Origin: Oncomelania hupensis | Taxonomy: Eukaryota; Mollusca; Gastropoda; Littorinimorpha; Pomatiopsidae | DNA: 64,000 nucleotides | Direction: 5' to 3' | Assembly: GCA_036898135.1 (NCBI GenBank) | Contig: CM072516.1 | Coordinates: 64,817,982-64,881,981, forward strand | In this document: piece by piece, positions 36,501-54,347 of the stretch | Numbering within the stretch: the stretch's first letter is position 1 | Layout: each line of letters starts with the position of its first letter | The notes under the pieces: model-generated | Database searches by the model: none | Seen by the model: only the letters and a program-made list of their open reading frames with translations | What the model was told of the DNA's origin: nothing | Made by a program: the position numbers and the translations under genes

Positions 36501-38528
36501 AACTAACTAACTAACTTGAAGGAATTTTCTCCAAAGGCCAAGTTTTATCTACATTCTTCAAGATCAGTTTACCTATCACATCACAGTTTTTTTTAAAACA
36601 AAAAGTTAAAAGTTTTCTTCTGTTATTGTTTACGTTCTCTCTGTATATGTATAATACAAGGGCCACACTACAATTACATTCTTTTCTACGGAGTCTGCAA
36701 ACTCCGCTAATACAGAGTCAATACAGAATCGATGCAGTGTGACTCCTTGTCTTCATACTGAGCAGTGTTCTCAGTGCATTTAGTCGTAATCCTATCAGAT
36801 GTTTATTGCCTACACCACCTGTCTCGGTCGTTGCTGGCTGTGCTCCTCAGCCTGCTCAACATGCTATACGAGAATGGCCCAAACAACATCTTGCGTCAAC
36901 ACCGTTAAAAAATATATATATATATGACACCCGCAAACTATTTTTCTTATGGATGATGCTTCCAAGTTAATAATATCTTTATTGTTAATTGTTGATGTTT
37001 GCAAACTCGTTAATTTGTTTGGATCGATGGCGCGTGTGCAGTCTGGGTTTGGAAAAGAATGCGGGACTCAGCGGTCTGGAACGGTGACAGTGTGCATGAT
37101 GCAGCAAGCTGACATCTTGAGTTCGATCCTGATATCGGTCATCGCTGGGGGCAGTTTGTTGAGCTGGCAAATGCGCTATTTTAAAACAAGTACTTCCTCA
37201 CACTAGGGTGAAAATCTTCCACTAGAGCCAAGCAGCCTACACCCCTAAATACATTTGCTCGTTGATGTTCTAATCCAAGGTAGAACAAAGCTATAAACAG
37301 TTTTGTCCTCCGGATATGCCATACCCGTCATGCTATCACATTTAGCCTGTGGACACGAGTCGAGTCTCTATCACAGAGATTGCAGGAAAAAAATACCAAA
37401 GGATCTCACATAGACCTCTGACATTCAGTACAAGCTTGGAAGGTAGGGTGGAGTAAAGAAATATCTGCTTGGCTTTGATCTCTATTTATTTCCACTAGCA
37501 CAAAATCGCCGCCTGCTTTGCATGTGTCGCAGTTAAAGAGTCCATGCCTTCGATCAAGCAAATAATGATTATGACCGGATGATCCACAGTGTAGGAATGT
37601 TCAGTTTTGTGGCCTAGAAAAGTGACATCGATAAACAATTGCAAATGTTTTAGTTGACTAAAGTTTAATGTTGTTCTAGAAAGTTCTCCAGCGAACTAAA
37701 TATTTTGACGGTTAAGTTATGGTATGTGAAGCAGCCGACAAATCAGTGACAACACACTTCAGATAATAATGTTGAGCGATACCCAGGCGACGGCCTAATT
37801 TGTTAATATCATCAGATAACAATAATCGTTATCATAATTAAAAACGAGAATACAAGCATGCAAGTGCCGCTCGAATCTGAATTATTTATGATAATGATCT
37901 TATCAGCATAAATATACAGATACATGTATATCAATACTGCTTTATTATTTTAATATTCGGGTACTCCAACATTGCACATGAAAAACAGCAACTCGGGGCT
38001 ATGAATAGCAGCTGAAATGAATAGAACGCCGAAGTATAAAAATTGTAGATTTTGAGTGCATGTGTGGCAAAACTATTAATTATAAACAAGCTTTTCTTTC
38101 AGTCCCAGTTTATTTTATTTTACATTTGTTATAATTTATTTAATGTAAACTGTCAATACCCTCATACAAGAAACGGTGAAGCAGAGTGGCTTGTCCCTAT
38201 GAAGAAAATAAGTCTATATAATGATTTTTTTTTTAAAATTACACGGTTTGAGGAAATATATTATTTCCACACCAAAAAGCTATGATAACGTCACTGTTAT
38301 TATCAGCAAAATCAGGCAAGGGAGCTTAATTTTTCACCGTCAATAAAACAACATCACGGTAGATAACATGCGACGGTCAAGTGCAAAAGATGTCAGCAGC
38401 AACTTCTAATTACAGCTTTATTAATACTTTGTAGCCGGACCTACAAAGACTATTGAAGGACTGAAGTCATCCTAGACTATATTATAATCTTACACTAGAC
38501 ATCCCATACGAAGCCACGGTACTCCTAA
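36501..38528. other. AT-rich DNA, no gene seen
   Basis: A three-pentamer HSE-like site (GTTCT AGAAA GTTCT) lies at 37673-37687 without a nearby TATA box. Frame 36949-37206 has no recognisable motif. Confidence 0.5.
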
Positions 38529-38813
38529 CGAACGTTGTCATTACTTCCGAAGAGAGAAAGCTTCTATCGGGCAGAGCCATCCTCTTACCAACCAACACCC
38601 TACGCTTCTAACAGCATTCTCAAACGTGCTTTATCTGCCATGAGGTCTGTCTTCAACAAGAAAGAAGACCCGAGCCGGGATTCTCGTACACTGTACTACA
38701 AAGAACCACAGAAAAGACACGAACTAACCTTAGAAAGAACTCTGACCCTGACAAGTCACCATGCAGAAATAAATGAAAATCTTTTCATTGATACTATCAG
38801 CCTACAAAATTGA
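38529..38813 (+). CDS. Possible small ORF or 3' exon, unidentified
   Basis: An open frame of about 92 codons begins after an in-frame TAA at 38526 and has no ATG near its start. If real it would need an upstream exon joined through an acceptor such as ttccgaag near 38550. The peptide includes KRESFYRAEPSSYQPTPYAS and ends in TISLQN before a TGA. AATAAA sequences occur downstream at about 39095 and 39545. No family recognised; chance is a serious alternative. Confidence 0.15.
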   Translation, partial: RTLSLLPKRESFYRAEPSSYQPTPYASNSILKRALSAMRSVFNKKEDPSRDSRTLYYKEPQKRHELTLERTLTLTSHHAEINENLFIDTISLQN

Positions 38814-41506
38814 ACACCACCAACGACAGTGGTATTCTATTCAACCAATTGGGTAGCCTCCTTTTCAGCAATTCTATTGAACAATAATGGCATTCCAGTG
38901 GTATTGTGTTCAACAATAACGGTATTCTCGTGGTGTTCTGTTTCAACTAGAGTGGGGTTCCATGCACACAAACAGTACGCAATCCTGTAGAAGTCATGAA
39001 TTACACGATTTCTTCTAATTTTTGGTTTGTTTGTTGTTTTAACTTCTAACAATTAGTCTAGCAATTTTTTTAATTCTTTGTACCTATTTTATTTAATAAA
39101 GCATTATTAGTTTCAATACATATTTCTTAATTATTTATTTTGGGATAAGAAGGGAAGGACTGGAGGGAATTATTTATTAATTTATTATAATTTTGAGTTT
39201 TTATTTTTTTATTTATTTTAGTTTTGTTGTTGTTGTTTTTTTGTTGTTTTTTTAATGGGGTGTGGGAGGTAGGGGCCTGGAGGCCCAACTTCAACTAAGA
39301 CGCAAAATGACATTGAAAAGTACTTCGTTCTACACAGGTGACTTAATTTATTTATTTTTTAAAAATTTGTTTCTCAATGTGAACTAATTGTTATAAGGGA
39401 ATGTATGTTGTTAAAAGTGTATGTGTATGTGAGTAGTATGATGATTTTTATGGTTTGATAATGTGGACAATATCTATGATGTGCGCATGGTAGATTTTGT
39501 AAATTGTTTATGTTACATCATCAGTACAACTTATGTTAATCTGATGAATAAAAATTGATACAACAACAACAACAACCTGTAGAGATCACATTATTTTCCA
39601 CTGAAACCTGCACATATACATTCACAATTCAAACACTATTGAGTTGAGGGGTAAAAAAAAGAACAACCACCGCCAATGCCCACACAATTTAAAACTGGAC
39701 ATGCAGAGCGAAAAGACAAACTGAAATCTTCCAAAGGCATTTCCTAAGCTATTCCATTCCTATTCATTCATGCTTCCACATATTCGTATGACTGAACCTA
39801 TTTCCAGCTCTTAAATTACTCCTCTGATTCCGAAGAATATTTTCAATACTGACATAAAAGAGAAAAAAATATGTCAAACGCTTTTCTAAAGTGATTCTAT
39901 CATGATTTATACTTCCAGAATATTCAGAACAATACTTCCAGGCCTGTTGCGGTAACTCTTCCGATTCCAAATAAACAAGTCCAAATCCACTATTATGAAT
40001 AATAATGCTGATCACATGTTAAAAAAAAGAAGTAAAAAAAAAAGAAGTATAACCGATAGATTTCTGAATGCACGTTTCGCTTGGAAGAAAGCCATTCAAA
40101 CTTCTTTTAACGAATGATTACAATAAGCATAAAAAGAATTCCACACACGCACATTCCAGATATTCAATATTAATATCACGTCGTTATATTCAGTCATAGA
40201 ATACATTGTTAATTTGCTCTGCATGTTCATTATGAATATCACAGTCCACACTATATTGAGCTTAAGCCCATGCAAATACTGATATGTATCTACTAAAAGT
40301 ACTACTTGTAGACAAATTACTATTTTGAGGATCCGCAACCTCAAATTTATTTCAATAGTTTCCTGTAACGTGTATTCTCTTTTATTTGATTCTAGATCAT
40401 CAGAAACCTTAAAAAAAAAAAAAAAAGGAAAGATATGCAGGCTTAAAAAAAAAAAAAGGAAAGATATGAAGGCTTGCGTTGTTTGAATCCTATCCATGCT
40501 ACGTCTTTGTTACAGCGGTAAACAGTTTTACTCAAAGAGACAGCGATTATCTTCTAATAAACTAATAGGAATTTTGCTAATGTTCCCAATAAAGGTAGGC
40601 CTTTATTTTTAAGAGAAGGGCTGTGCTGTCAAAATTAGGAAATTAATGGACCTATATCTAATAAACAAACGCCCACAAGTAATTAAAAAAAAGTTTGAAA
40701 CTGTCCGATTGCAGCACACAGTACAAGTAGCATACGCCCCAATCTGGACACAACTGCACTTGTGTATTCAGTTTGTGCATTTAAATGTTTACTAACGTTT
40801 TAAAATTGATATCGAATAACACATCATAGATTACTGGAATGTTCACACACAACTCTTCAGTTGTTTTACAACGATTCACTTCATCTATTTGATATTAAGA
40901 TAACTCACACATAGTTATGGCAAGATTTTCCAATGAACGCACAGAACGTTTACCTCCTGATTTTAATTTAAATGCCTATTCACAGAATCCACTAGTTCAC
41001 TTTGCATGATACACGTACACACATTGGATGTCAAAATACACAACCTGTTCAAGCGCTGTGCATGCACGGGAGAGCACTCTGTAGCTGTGTCACCGATTGA
41101 TCAATAGTGTTATTACTATTCTTCTCGTGTCTCACCGTTCATAACTAACAAAGCCTCTACATGCTTCTCTCTTCGGCACATTTTAAATATAAAATTCTAC
41201 AAGTTCTACGGTATACCAATGATCCATACACATTTTTAAAAAAGTCGTTTTACAAGATGGAACTATGGTAATATACAGTTTTACCAATACAATTCCGTCT
41301 TCCTAACCGATCACGCGTTCTACTTGAAATCATTTGACGCTAGCGTTTTGGGTCGTTGCACCTGTCTCATACCTTATTACAATATAAAAGCCAATGAAAC
41401 ATCGGATCGATTCCATAGTACGAGGTGTGCGCTTTGCGACAAAGAGTTCGTTCAGTATAAAATCCTCCCTGTTATTATCAGGTTGTTCGAGTACAGAAGA
41501 GACAGA
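38814..41506. other. AT-rich DNA with a possible transcript or retroposon 3' end
   Basis: gatgaataaaaattgatac followed by (CAA)n at about 39542-39575 looks like a polyadenylation signal and retroposon tail. Loosely repeated gg(t/c)attc(t/c) motifs lie at 38825-38945. Otherwise unique. Confidence 0.4.
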
Positions 41507-41543
41507 GAGAGGGGGGAAGGGAAGAGAGAAGGAAAGGGAGAGA

Positions 41544-41597
<54 letters not shown>

Positions 41598-41605
41598 GAG
41601 AGAGG
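41507..41605. repeat. (GA)n microsatellite with GGA interruptions
   Basis: Purine-only tract on the + strand. Confidence 0.95.
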
Positions 41606-41940
41606 CATGGAGGGAGGGAGGGAAGGTGATAAACATGCACTTAAATAGGTAGGTTCTGCTGAAAAAAAAAAGAAGGAAAATATAACTTTTTAAAAAAAAA
41701 TTGATAGAGCCACGGAACAGCTTCTTGAAAACGCACAGCAGTTTACAACACCACTTGCAAGATCCTAAGGCGGCTCGGGGAAACCAGAAGAGGCGTAATT
41801 CGTTCACGTCAACCTTGGCTAATAAAATCTGCCACCGACGAAATTGTATTGGAATATATTGAAATTTATTGTCCCGCTGACACAAAAATGCAAAGACATT
41901 TCACAGAGCCGGTGATGTTGATGTCAATCACATAAAATTT

Positions 41941-42165
41941 GGGGTGCTCAGGGAGCTCAGATGATAGTGAGCTGTATCCTAGGCCGAAGGTTGCGGGTTT
42001 GAACCCCGCGTGGGACGAACTTACGAGACTTTTTAGGACACCGAGGGTTTTGTCCGGGTACTACGGTTTCCTCCCTCCCTTCAATCATGGTACTAGAAGC
42101 AGTCAGTCTAAAATTTCAAAAATAAAAATGTTTTTCTATTCCGACTGTTGTAATAGTTCCTTTTA
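41941..42165 (+). mobile_element. tRNA-headed SINE, 3'-truncated
   Basis: Starts ggggtgctcagg and has a B box GGTTTGAACC (41996-42005), but its A box is degraded. It then carries the shared core: ccgagggttttgtccgggta, cggtttcctccctcccttca, and tttcaaaaataaaaat. The core aligns with the reverse strand of 7492-7864 while the head differs. The 3' portion with the ATT tail is missing. Confidence 0.85.
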
Positions 42166-42848
42166 GGGGACACTATGCCGTGAAATGTCTTAAATGCAAA
42201 GACTGAAATGCATTACTGTTAGTGTCAAGGGCAGCACAGAATGCAATGGCGTTCTTGATGACAGGACTATAAAATAAAGATTTATAGGCTTTGCAATTCA
42301 TTATCAGAATGCCGTGAAATTCCAGAGGCGCACGTTACGTTTGATAATAGGCAACTTAAATGAACAAACGTTATTGGTGCCAACATGACACTGAAATCTA
42401 CGCTCTTGGTTCCTGTGTACGCCAGAAATGTAGGAAGGCGATCACCGATCGTGCAGCCAATCAGCGACGCATTTCTTCAACCCAGGAAATCAGCACACTC
42501 TGATCACACACACAACCCACCCACTCACACACACACACAGTGTGGCCAGTGATTCAAAAAGGTCGCGGCAACTAAATACAGACCACAGTGGAAAACATAG
42601 ATGATCTCCCGTGACTAGCACATAAAACCATGACGTCGGAATGGGTTTTATTGCAAACACGAATGAGAATGCACGCTGAAAGAACACATCAACCCACGTA
42701 GATGTATAGAAAAATTTATGCGGAGAACGCGATCAAACAAGGACAAAGATGACATATTTTATTGAGGAAAGATGTCGTAAACACGCAAACATACAAATCA
42801 ATCTGGCGTATGATAATGTTTTTTAATACGTCGTAAACGCAATCAAAC
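42166..42848. other. Unique DNA, no gene seen
   Basis: A CA-rich stretch lies at 42505-42540. gtcgtaaac(a/g)c and caatcaaacaa motifs repeat at 42774-42850. Confidence 0.5.
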
Positions 42849-43065
42849 AAATAAACACGACATCAGAAGGCGTGGTTATATGGAAAGAAAAAAAAATAGC
42901 AAGAGCAATCAAAGAACGCCCTTATAAACAGCAGTCACATGGCCCATAGAGTGTGCATTTCCAGAGCATCCTACGGCCAATTTACTATTCATCCATCTTA
43001 AACCTTTATTCATGCACCTACCTGCCTGCAATACATATACATGCCAATAAGCATGCACAGTGAGA
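42849..43065. repeat. 217-bp dispersed repeat, copy 2
   Basis: Nearly identical and equal in length to 11143-11359. Its right end again flows directly into a (GA)n tract (43061-43135). Confidence 0.9.
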
Positions 43066-43073
43066 GAGAGAGA

Positions 43074-43135
<62 letters not shown>
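43061..43135. repeat. (GA)n microsatellite
   Basis: GA tract continuing from the 217-bp repeat. Confidence 0.97.
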
Positions 43136-43138
<3 letters not shown>

Positions 43139-44520
43139 GGTTGATGGGTGGGTGGTGCCTCACTCCTTCAGAACTGTCCTCTTTCAAACTCAATACGTCT
43201 GTCAACTGCACTGCACGTCATCATTTTTATGAGTCAACAATGACGCAAACCACACATCCCATCGAGTAAGGATTTCACGACGATTGTAGATGATTGACTA
43301 TGAGGCTAACGAGGAGAACGCCGATTACAAAGAGGACAAGAACAGAAGGAAGATGGTGATGTCCGCGAGGGTGACGAATGGCGACGATTTCGAACACCCA
43401 GACAACAGCACAACGATAGACGATCAAACATTACATACAATGGATAGATCAATGACATACGAACGGGCAATAAAATCAATGACAATAAATTAACATGTTC
43501 CGATAATTCATCGGTGTGGTTGCTCATAAAATGTACTTACCTTTGAGACCGTGTTGTGAGAATTATCCAACAATGACAAATTATGAAGCAGACGACACAC
43601 ACTCCAGAAAACAATGCCTGTCCTAGGGTAACAAATGTATATCTACAGCAAATTACAAAAGCAAAGTTTTTCCTAAAGTAATATTTCATAAAGTAGACGA
43701 CACCAAAGCGATGTCTGTCCTACAGTACCAATTTTAAAAGCAGACGACACACATAAACGCAATGCCTCTCAGTCTTACTATCTCCGTGTTCAAACTGCCC
43801 AACTTTGGGAACAATAGGTTCAAACAATGATAATACAATTTAGAGTAGTCTCTAATAATCTACAACACACTCCAAGGCAGAGTGGAAAGGTTTTTGACTA
43901 CTCTGAATTGCCCGGTCCTATCAGAACGGCTGATAGAAAAAGAATGTGCCTTGTTGAAAGGAGCCAAGCCTATATTACATGTCATAAATAGAACAAAGAG
44001 ATGAAAAAAAAAAGAGAAAAAATTCTGTAACTAATTTTTTTTTCGTTCGATTATGTGTGCATACTGATCTGTACCGACAGAACGCCAGTGTTTGCACGCT
44101 ATTTGTGTCCCGTTGCACAATAACTTCCCTGGGCCTAGCTAGTACAATAATTTTACACACACACAAAAAAGGTTTAACTGTTTAAAAAAAAAAGCTTAAG
44201 ACAAACACTCTTTTCGAAGAAAGCAGCAAAAACGTTGAAACTTGATGCGTTTGACGCAGAAGGGGTTGTCTCTGCATAGAGATCTTACTGTGATAGGAAA
44301 TCCTGTCGTTTTCAATGTCTGGGTTCTAAATTTCAAGTCTGTTGTAGCAACGGTCGTGTGTTGTCGATGCGTTGGATGGATTTATGTCCGCGAACCGCCA
44401 CCTTCCCTGCTGTTGCTGGTGTTGCTGTTGTTGCTGTATTTGCAACTGCCTTATCGATAAAGTAGCCATAGTAAGATAAGTGCAGCGGACACACACACAC
44501 ACAAAGGTAGGGAGGAAGGA
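43136..44520. other. Gene-poor DNA with a loosely repeated gcagacgacac motif
   Basis: agcagacgacacac and variants occur at about 43582, 43694 and 43738, each followed by similar sequence (caatgcctgtcct-like). No gene seen. Confidence 0.5.
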
Positions 44521-44643
<123 letters not shown>

Positions 44644-44816
44644 CCACGTCAATGGAAACTAAAAAAGATAATCTATATTCCCAACCCAGGAACAAAGAAA
44701 GTAAAACAGAATTCATTTTTAAAAAGTTTAAATAGAAAAACTCTCTTATTCCCCTCTTTACTCGATTTACTTTCTCTCTCTCTCTGTTTGTCTCTGTCTG
44801 TCTGTCTCTGTCTGTC

Positions 44817-45400
44817 TGTTTCCCCGTTGGGGTGCCGGGGGTTTCAGTATAAATAGTATCCCCACTTTTTGGAAATTTAGTGCTTTAAATTCCCACTGTC
44901 GCTATCTTTCTCATTTGCTCTTTCTCATTCCTGCTCTGTTCTATCAATCTACTATACTATCTTCTTCTTCGCTAGACCAGTCATCTACCTTTTTTCTTGA
45001 AAAACCTTCTAGGACAAGACTCCTTATATGTGTATGAGGTCTGATGGATCAGCTTGGGAATATTAGGCGCTTTCTGCCAGGTGCATGGTCACTAGGGCTT
45101 CCTATGATGTTATTATTTAGCAATGTAGGCATTTTATATGTATGTGTTTTGTTGATAATTTATATTGATGTTTGTATTCTATTTTGTTTTTGTAAACGGG
45201 GGTTCGATAAATTAGAGTACAGCCTCAGCGTCCCCTGCGTGGGATGTCTTTATTGTAAAGTGACTGGCTGGTGGAGAGCTTTCAGTTTTACCACTAGGGT
45301 TGTTTCAGCTGATCTTTTATGCGGATCAGGGGTTGCCCGGTCCTGATTTGGCTCGGAAGAATCCGCTGGACCTAAAGCAATAATCATGTACTGTACTGTA
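44817..45400 (+). mobile_element. 690-bp dispersed element, 5'-truncated copy
   Basis: Begins near gtttccccgttggggtgccg, contains TATAAATAG (about 44851), and runs collinear with the two full copies to gtccgctggacctaaagcaa and a tail of tactgtactgta. It lacks the first 120 bp or so of the full copies and has a CT/TGTC-rich left flank. Confidence 0.85.
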
Positions 45401-45514
45401 ATGTCTGTCTGTCTCTCTGTCTCTCTCTCTCAGATATGAATACCCAATATAATCTACAACAGAAATCCAAATACAGTTTCACTATTATTATGATCTTACC
45501 CTTTATGTAATCGT

Positions 45515-45610
45515 TCTAATATAGCGCTTTTTCAGCTCAAGAGCTGCTCAAGGCGCAGGCCAATACAAGACTCAAGCCGCCCGAGACGCGCACTTGCAGC
45601 CTGTGGGCTT
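45515..45610 (+). mobile_element. Dispersed repeat fragment, same family as 1905-2000
   Basis: Shares tatagcgc, ctcaaggcgc and aagccgcccgag, in the same order, with 1905-2000. It follows an AT-rich lead and has no coding capacity. Confidence 0.5.
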
Positions 45611-46206
45611 ATTGATGTCTTATACGACAGTGTCAAGCTGACCTTTATGCTGTTGAAACATAAAGAGTAGGAATTAAAAGGATCTGTCAATGTCATTTTG
45701 TTTACACTGTCTACGCGCAGCGACCTACATTATTGTGAAATTGTCTTTCTTGTTTGCTGCTAAATCACGACAATCCACCTACCCATCTACACCCAGCAAT
45801 CTGAAGTGCTCTTGGCAAGATAGGAATACTTTTATCACAGGCGCATTAATCAAGAAGAATGGACCCGGGGTAAGTAAGTATTTTGTGGATCTCCGATCAG
45901 TAAAGAATATGCATCATCATCATTATACGAATTTTTGAGAAACATTACTATTACTTCAGTTGTTTTTCTGCTGCGAGAGGGAAGTGTCTGCGAGAGCTGA
46001 AGGAGAGGGGAACTTGAGAATAGATTTCCTCGTGGACCTGGTTGGCGTGCACAGGCACACGCATTTAGACACAACCGTGCTACTTACCCGTCTAGAGTAA
46101 TTTTACAACTGATTTCAATACACCAAACACCGCAAAACGAATCACCACTTCCAGAAACGCTTACCACTCTTTTCCTAATTTCAAGGAAAACTAAATTAAC
46201 ATCAAC

Positions 46207-46482
46207 ACGATGACATGCTCACAGTAGAGAAGAAACGGAAACTCCGAGGGTATGGCCACGTCACCAGAGCATCAGGCCTTGCAAAGACCATCCTGCAAGG
46301 CACGGTGCAAGGAGACAGAAGAAGAGGAAGACAGAAAAAGAGGTGGGAGGACAACATTCGAGATTGGACTGGCTTGACAGATGGACTGAGCGAAGCCATG
46401 AGGGTTGCCGAGGACAGAAAAAGATGGAGTACGCTGGTTAAACCATCAACGACCTTCGAGTTACGGGATAGGATAGGATAGG
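46207..46482 (+). mobile_element. LINE 3' end fragment (reverse-transcriptase C-terminus)
   Basis: An 88-codon frame contains YGHVTRASGLAKTILQGTVQ, then GRQKKRWEDNIRDWTGL, homologous to the tail of the 24416-25410 element. It ends in cgggataggataggatag, the tandem-repeat tail of the family. Heavily 5'-truncated. Confidence 0.88.
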
Positions 46483-47139
46483 GACATCAACTCGACAAAA
46501 CTAAACTTTAAAAGCTAAAAGTGTATTTATTGGACCATTACCCAACCAACATAAATATTCGAATACAAAACCATTCATCTGGATCTGATGCAGTACGTTT
46601 AGGACAGCATGTTAGGCCTACGTCAGTTTATCCATGAACAGGAATACTCTTCTCTTCGCCACGTAAACAGTCGATACCCCCCACCCCACCCCACCCCACC
46701 TCCCAAAAGGTCACCGAGGTACAGAGCGCTAGAAACAACCTTGTCTAATACAGCTGAAATACCGTTTTCCCAAATCTAATTAGGTCCTGTTTTCCTGGGT
46801 ATAGCATTGTTGCTAGGAATCGCAGCCATGTGACATCGCAACAACCTCATCTTACAATTTTAAACACAGCAAAACAGGAATGTCATGCCTTATTTAAACA
46901 TGCCAAAATGAAAAGTTTTACGGAAAACGAGACATCGCCGACCGGAAAGGCAAACATTTTCAATTCACTTGACGAAACATAAATACTGAACTGAACTGAA
47001 CCTCTATGCTAATCCTACGTGGAAGAATACAAGGGAAGTAACCCTATATTCATGCGTTACTGCATCAAAATGTTACGAGTAAAAGTATTATCTCCCTTTG
47101 TGTAACGAGTAGGAGGATTAGATCCCTACAAATATTACG
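46483..47139. other. Unique DNA, no gene seen
   Basis: A C-rich run lies at 46675-46700; otherwise nothing recognisable. Confidence 0.5.
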
Positions 47140-47345
47140 TCTGTGTACGGCAACATAGGAAAAATTAAAAAAAGGTCGGTAAGTCGGCTTTTTAAAAATT
47201 ATCTTTAAAACCTTTGGCACCTTGAATGCCATTTTTGTTGTTGGCTTTTTTCAATTTTTTTTCCAGACGATCCCGAAAAAATGTTTAGGGTCGGGCCACA
47301 AAATCAGGGTTGGTCGGATACCGGAAATAGACATTTTTTTGTGTG
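47140..47345 (-). mobile_element. Dispersed repeat with gtcgggcc...agggt blocks, copy 1
   Basis: Ends tacgtctgtgtacggcaaca. Together with the block agggtcgggccacaaaatca it matches the reverse complement of 58283-58535. Low-complexity A/T and G-rich filler differs between copies. Confidence 0.65.
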
Positions 47346-47635
47346 GACATATCGGAGATGGAACATGTGAAGAGGAATACGTTTAGAACACACCCCCCCA
47401 CACACACACCCACACACACACCCACACACATGACAACCTTAATACAGCGAAAGAAAAAATGACCAAAAAAAAGTCTGCGGAAGAAAATGCATGACATCAG
47501 ATGTTGACTTCATTTCACACAAGTCCTGGCCCAATGTAATTAAAAAACAATATGATAGGTAAGATAGTTGTCATTGAAATCTAAAAATAGTAGGCATATA
47601 AGTAAGCACATCTGAGAGCGCGGGAAAAGAGGGGG

Positions 47636-47636
47636 G

Positions 47637-47726
<90 letters not shown>

Positions 47727-47735
47727 AGGGGACAG
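47636..47735. repeat. (GA)n microsatellite
   Basis: Lies beyond the donor of exon E, probably intronic. Confidence 0.96.
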
Positions 47736-47830
47736 AGAGACAGAGACAGACAGAAACAGAGAACAAACGAAAGAAAGACGACAAAACGGAAGTAAAAACT
47801 GAAAAAGAACACAACGGAAAAACAACTTAC

Positions 47831-53861
<6,031 letters not shown>

Positions 53862-54256
53862 CTGAAACAGTGAAGAACAGGAAGGTTTTATTACTCAACC
53901 TCTCGTTACAACAATATATGGAGATCCGTTCAAATGATGAGTGCATGATTGTTAAGAGATGAAGAAGTTGTCAGTGGGGACTAATTACGCTGCTGCATGA
54001 TGAAATCGAAGTGGGTGGGTAGGTAGGTGGGTGAATGAAGGGGAAAAAGGGGACAATCATCATCGTTGTCGTCGTCGTAATCATCACCATCGCCGGTACA
54101 TCCACCACCATCTTTGTCGTCATCATTACCTAATATCAACCATGTCATTGTGCAGTACTTTATCAAGCAATTTTTAAATAAATAAAACCAGCACTATTCT
54201 CTTAACTGCACTCATTACTAGTGAGTGAGCCTTGATTAAAATGTGCTGACTGACCT
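53862..54256. other. Presumed intron upstream of exon A
   Basis: Contains a gat/gtcgtc-rich patch (54056-54125). No 5' exon identified by eye. Confidence 0.4.
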
Positions 54257-54347
54257 CACACTGCGTAGCTGAGACTGGCCGAGCCTTAAGTCGCGCCAAT
54301 GGTGAAGAGGCGTCGTATGCTTAGGTCAGTCTCTGCAACGCAGTGTG
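54257..54347. repeat. Imperfect inverted repeat (about 40-bp arms)
   Basis: The left arm begins cacactgcgtagctgagact. The reverse complement of the right arm begins cacactgcgttgcagagact. A related single arm lies at 27998-28028 (cacaccgcgtaactgagact). Size and ends suit a small foldback or MITE remnant. Confidence 0.65.

Noticed and set aside
37673..37687. Second heat-shock promoter
   Set aside because: Only three pentamers and no TATA box or transcript feature nearby; expected by chance in AT-rich DNA of this length.
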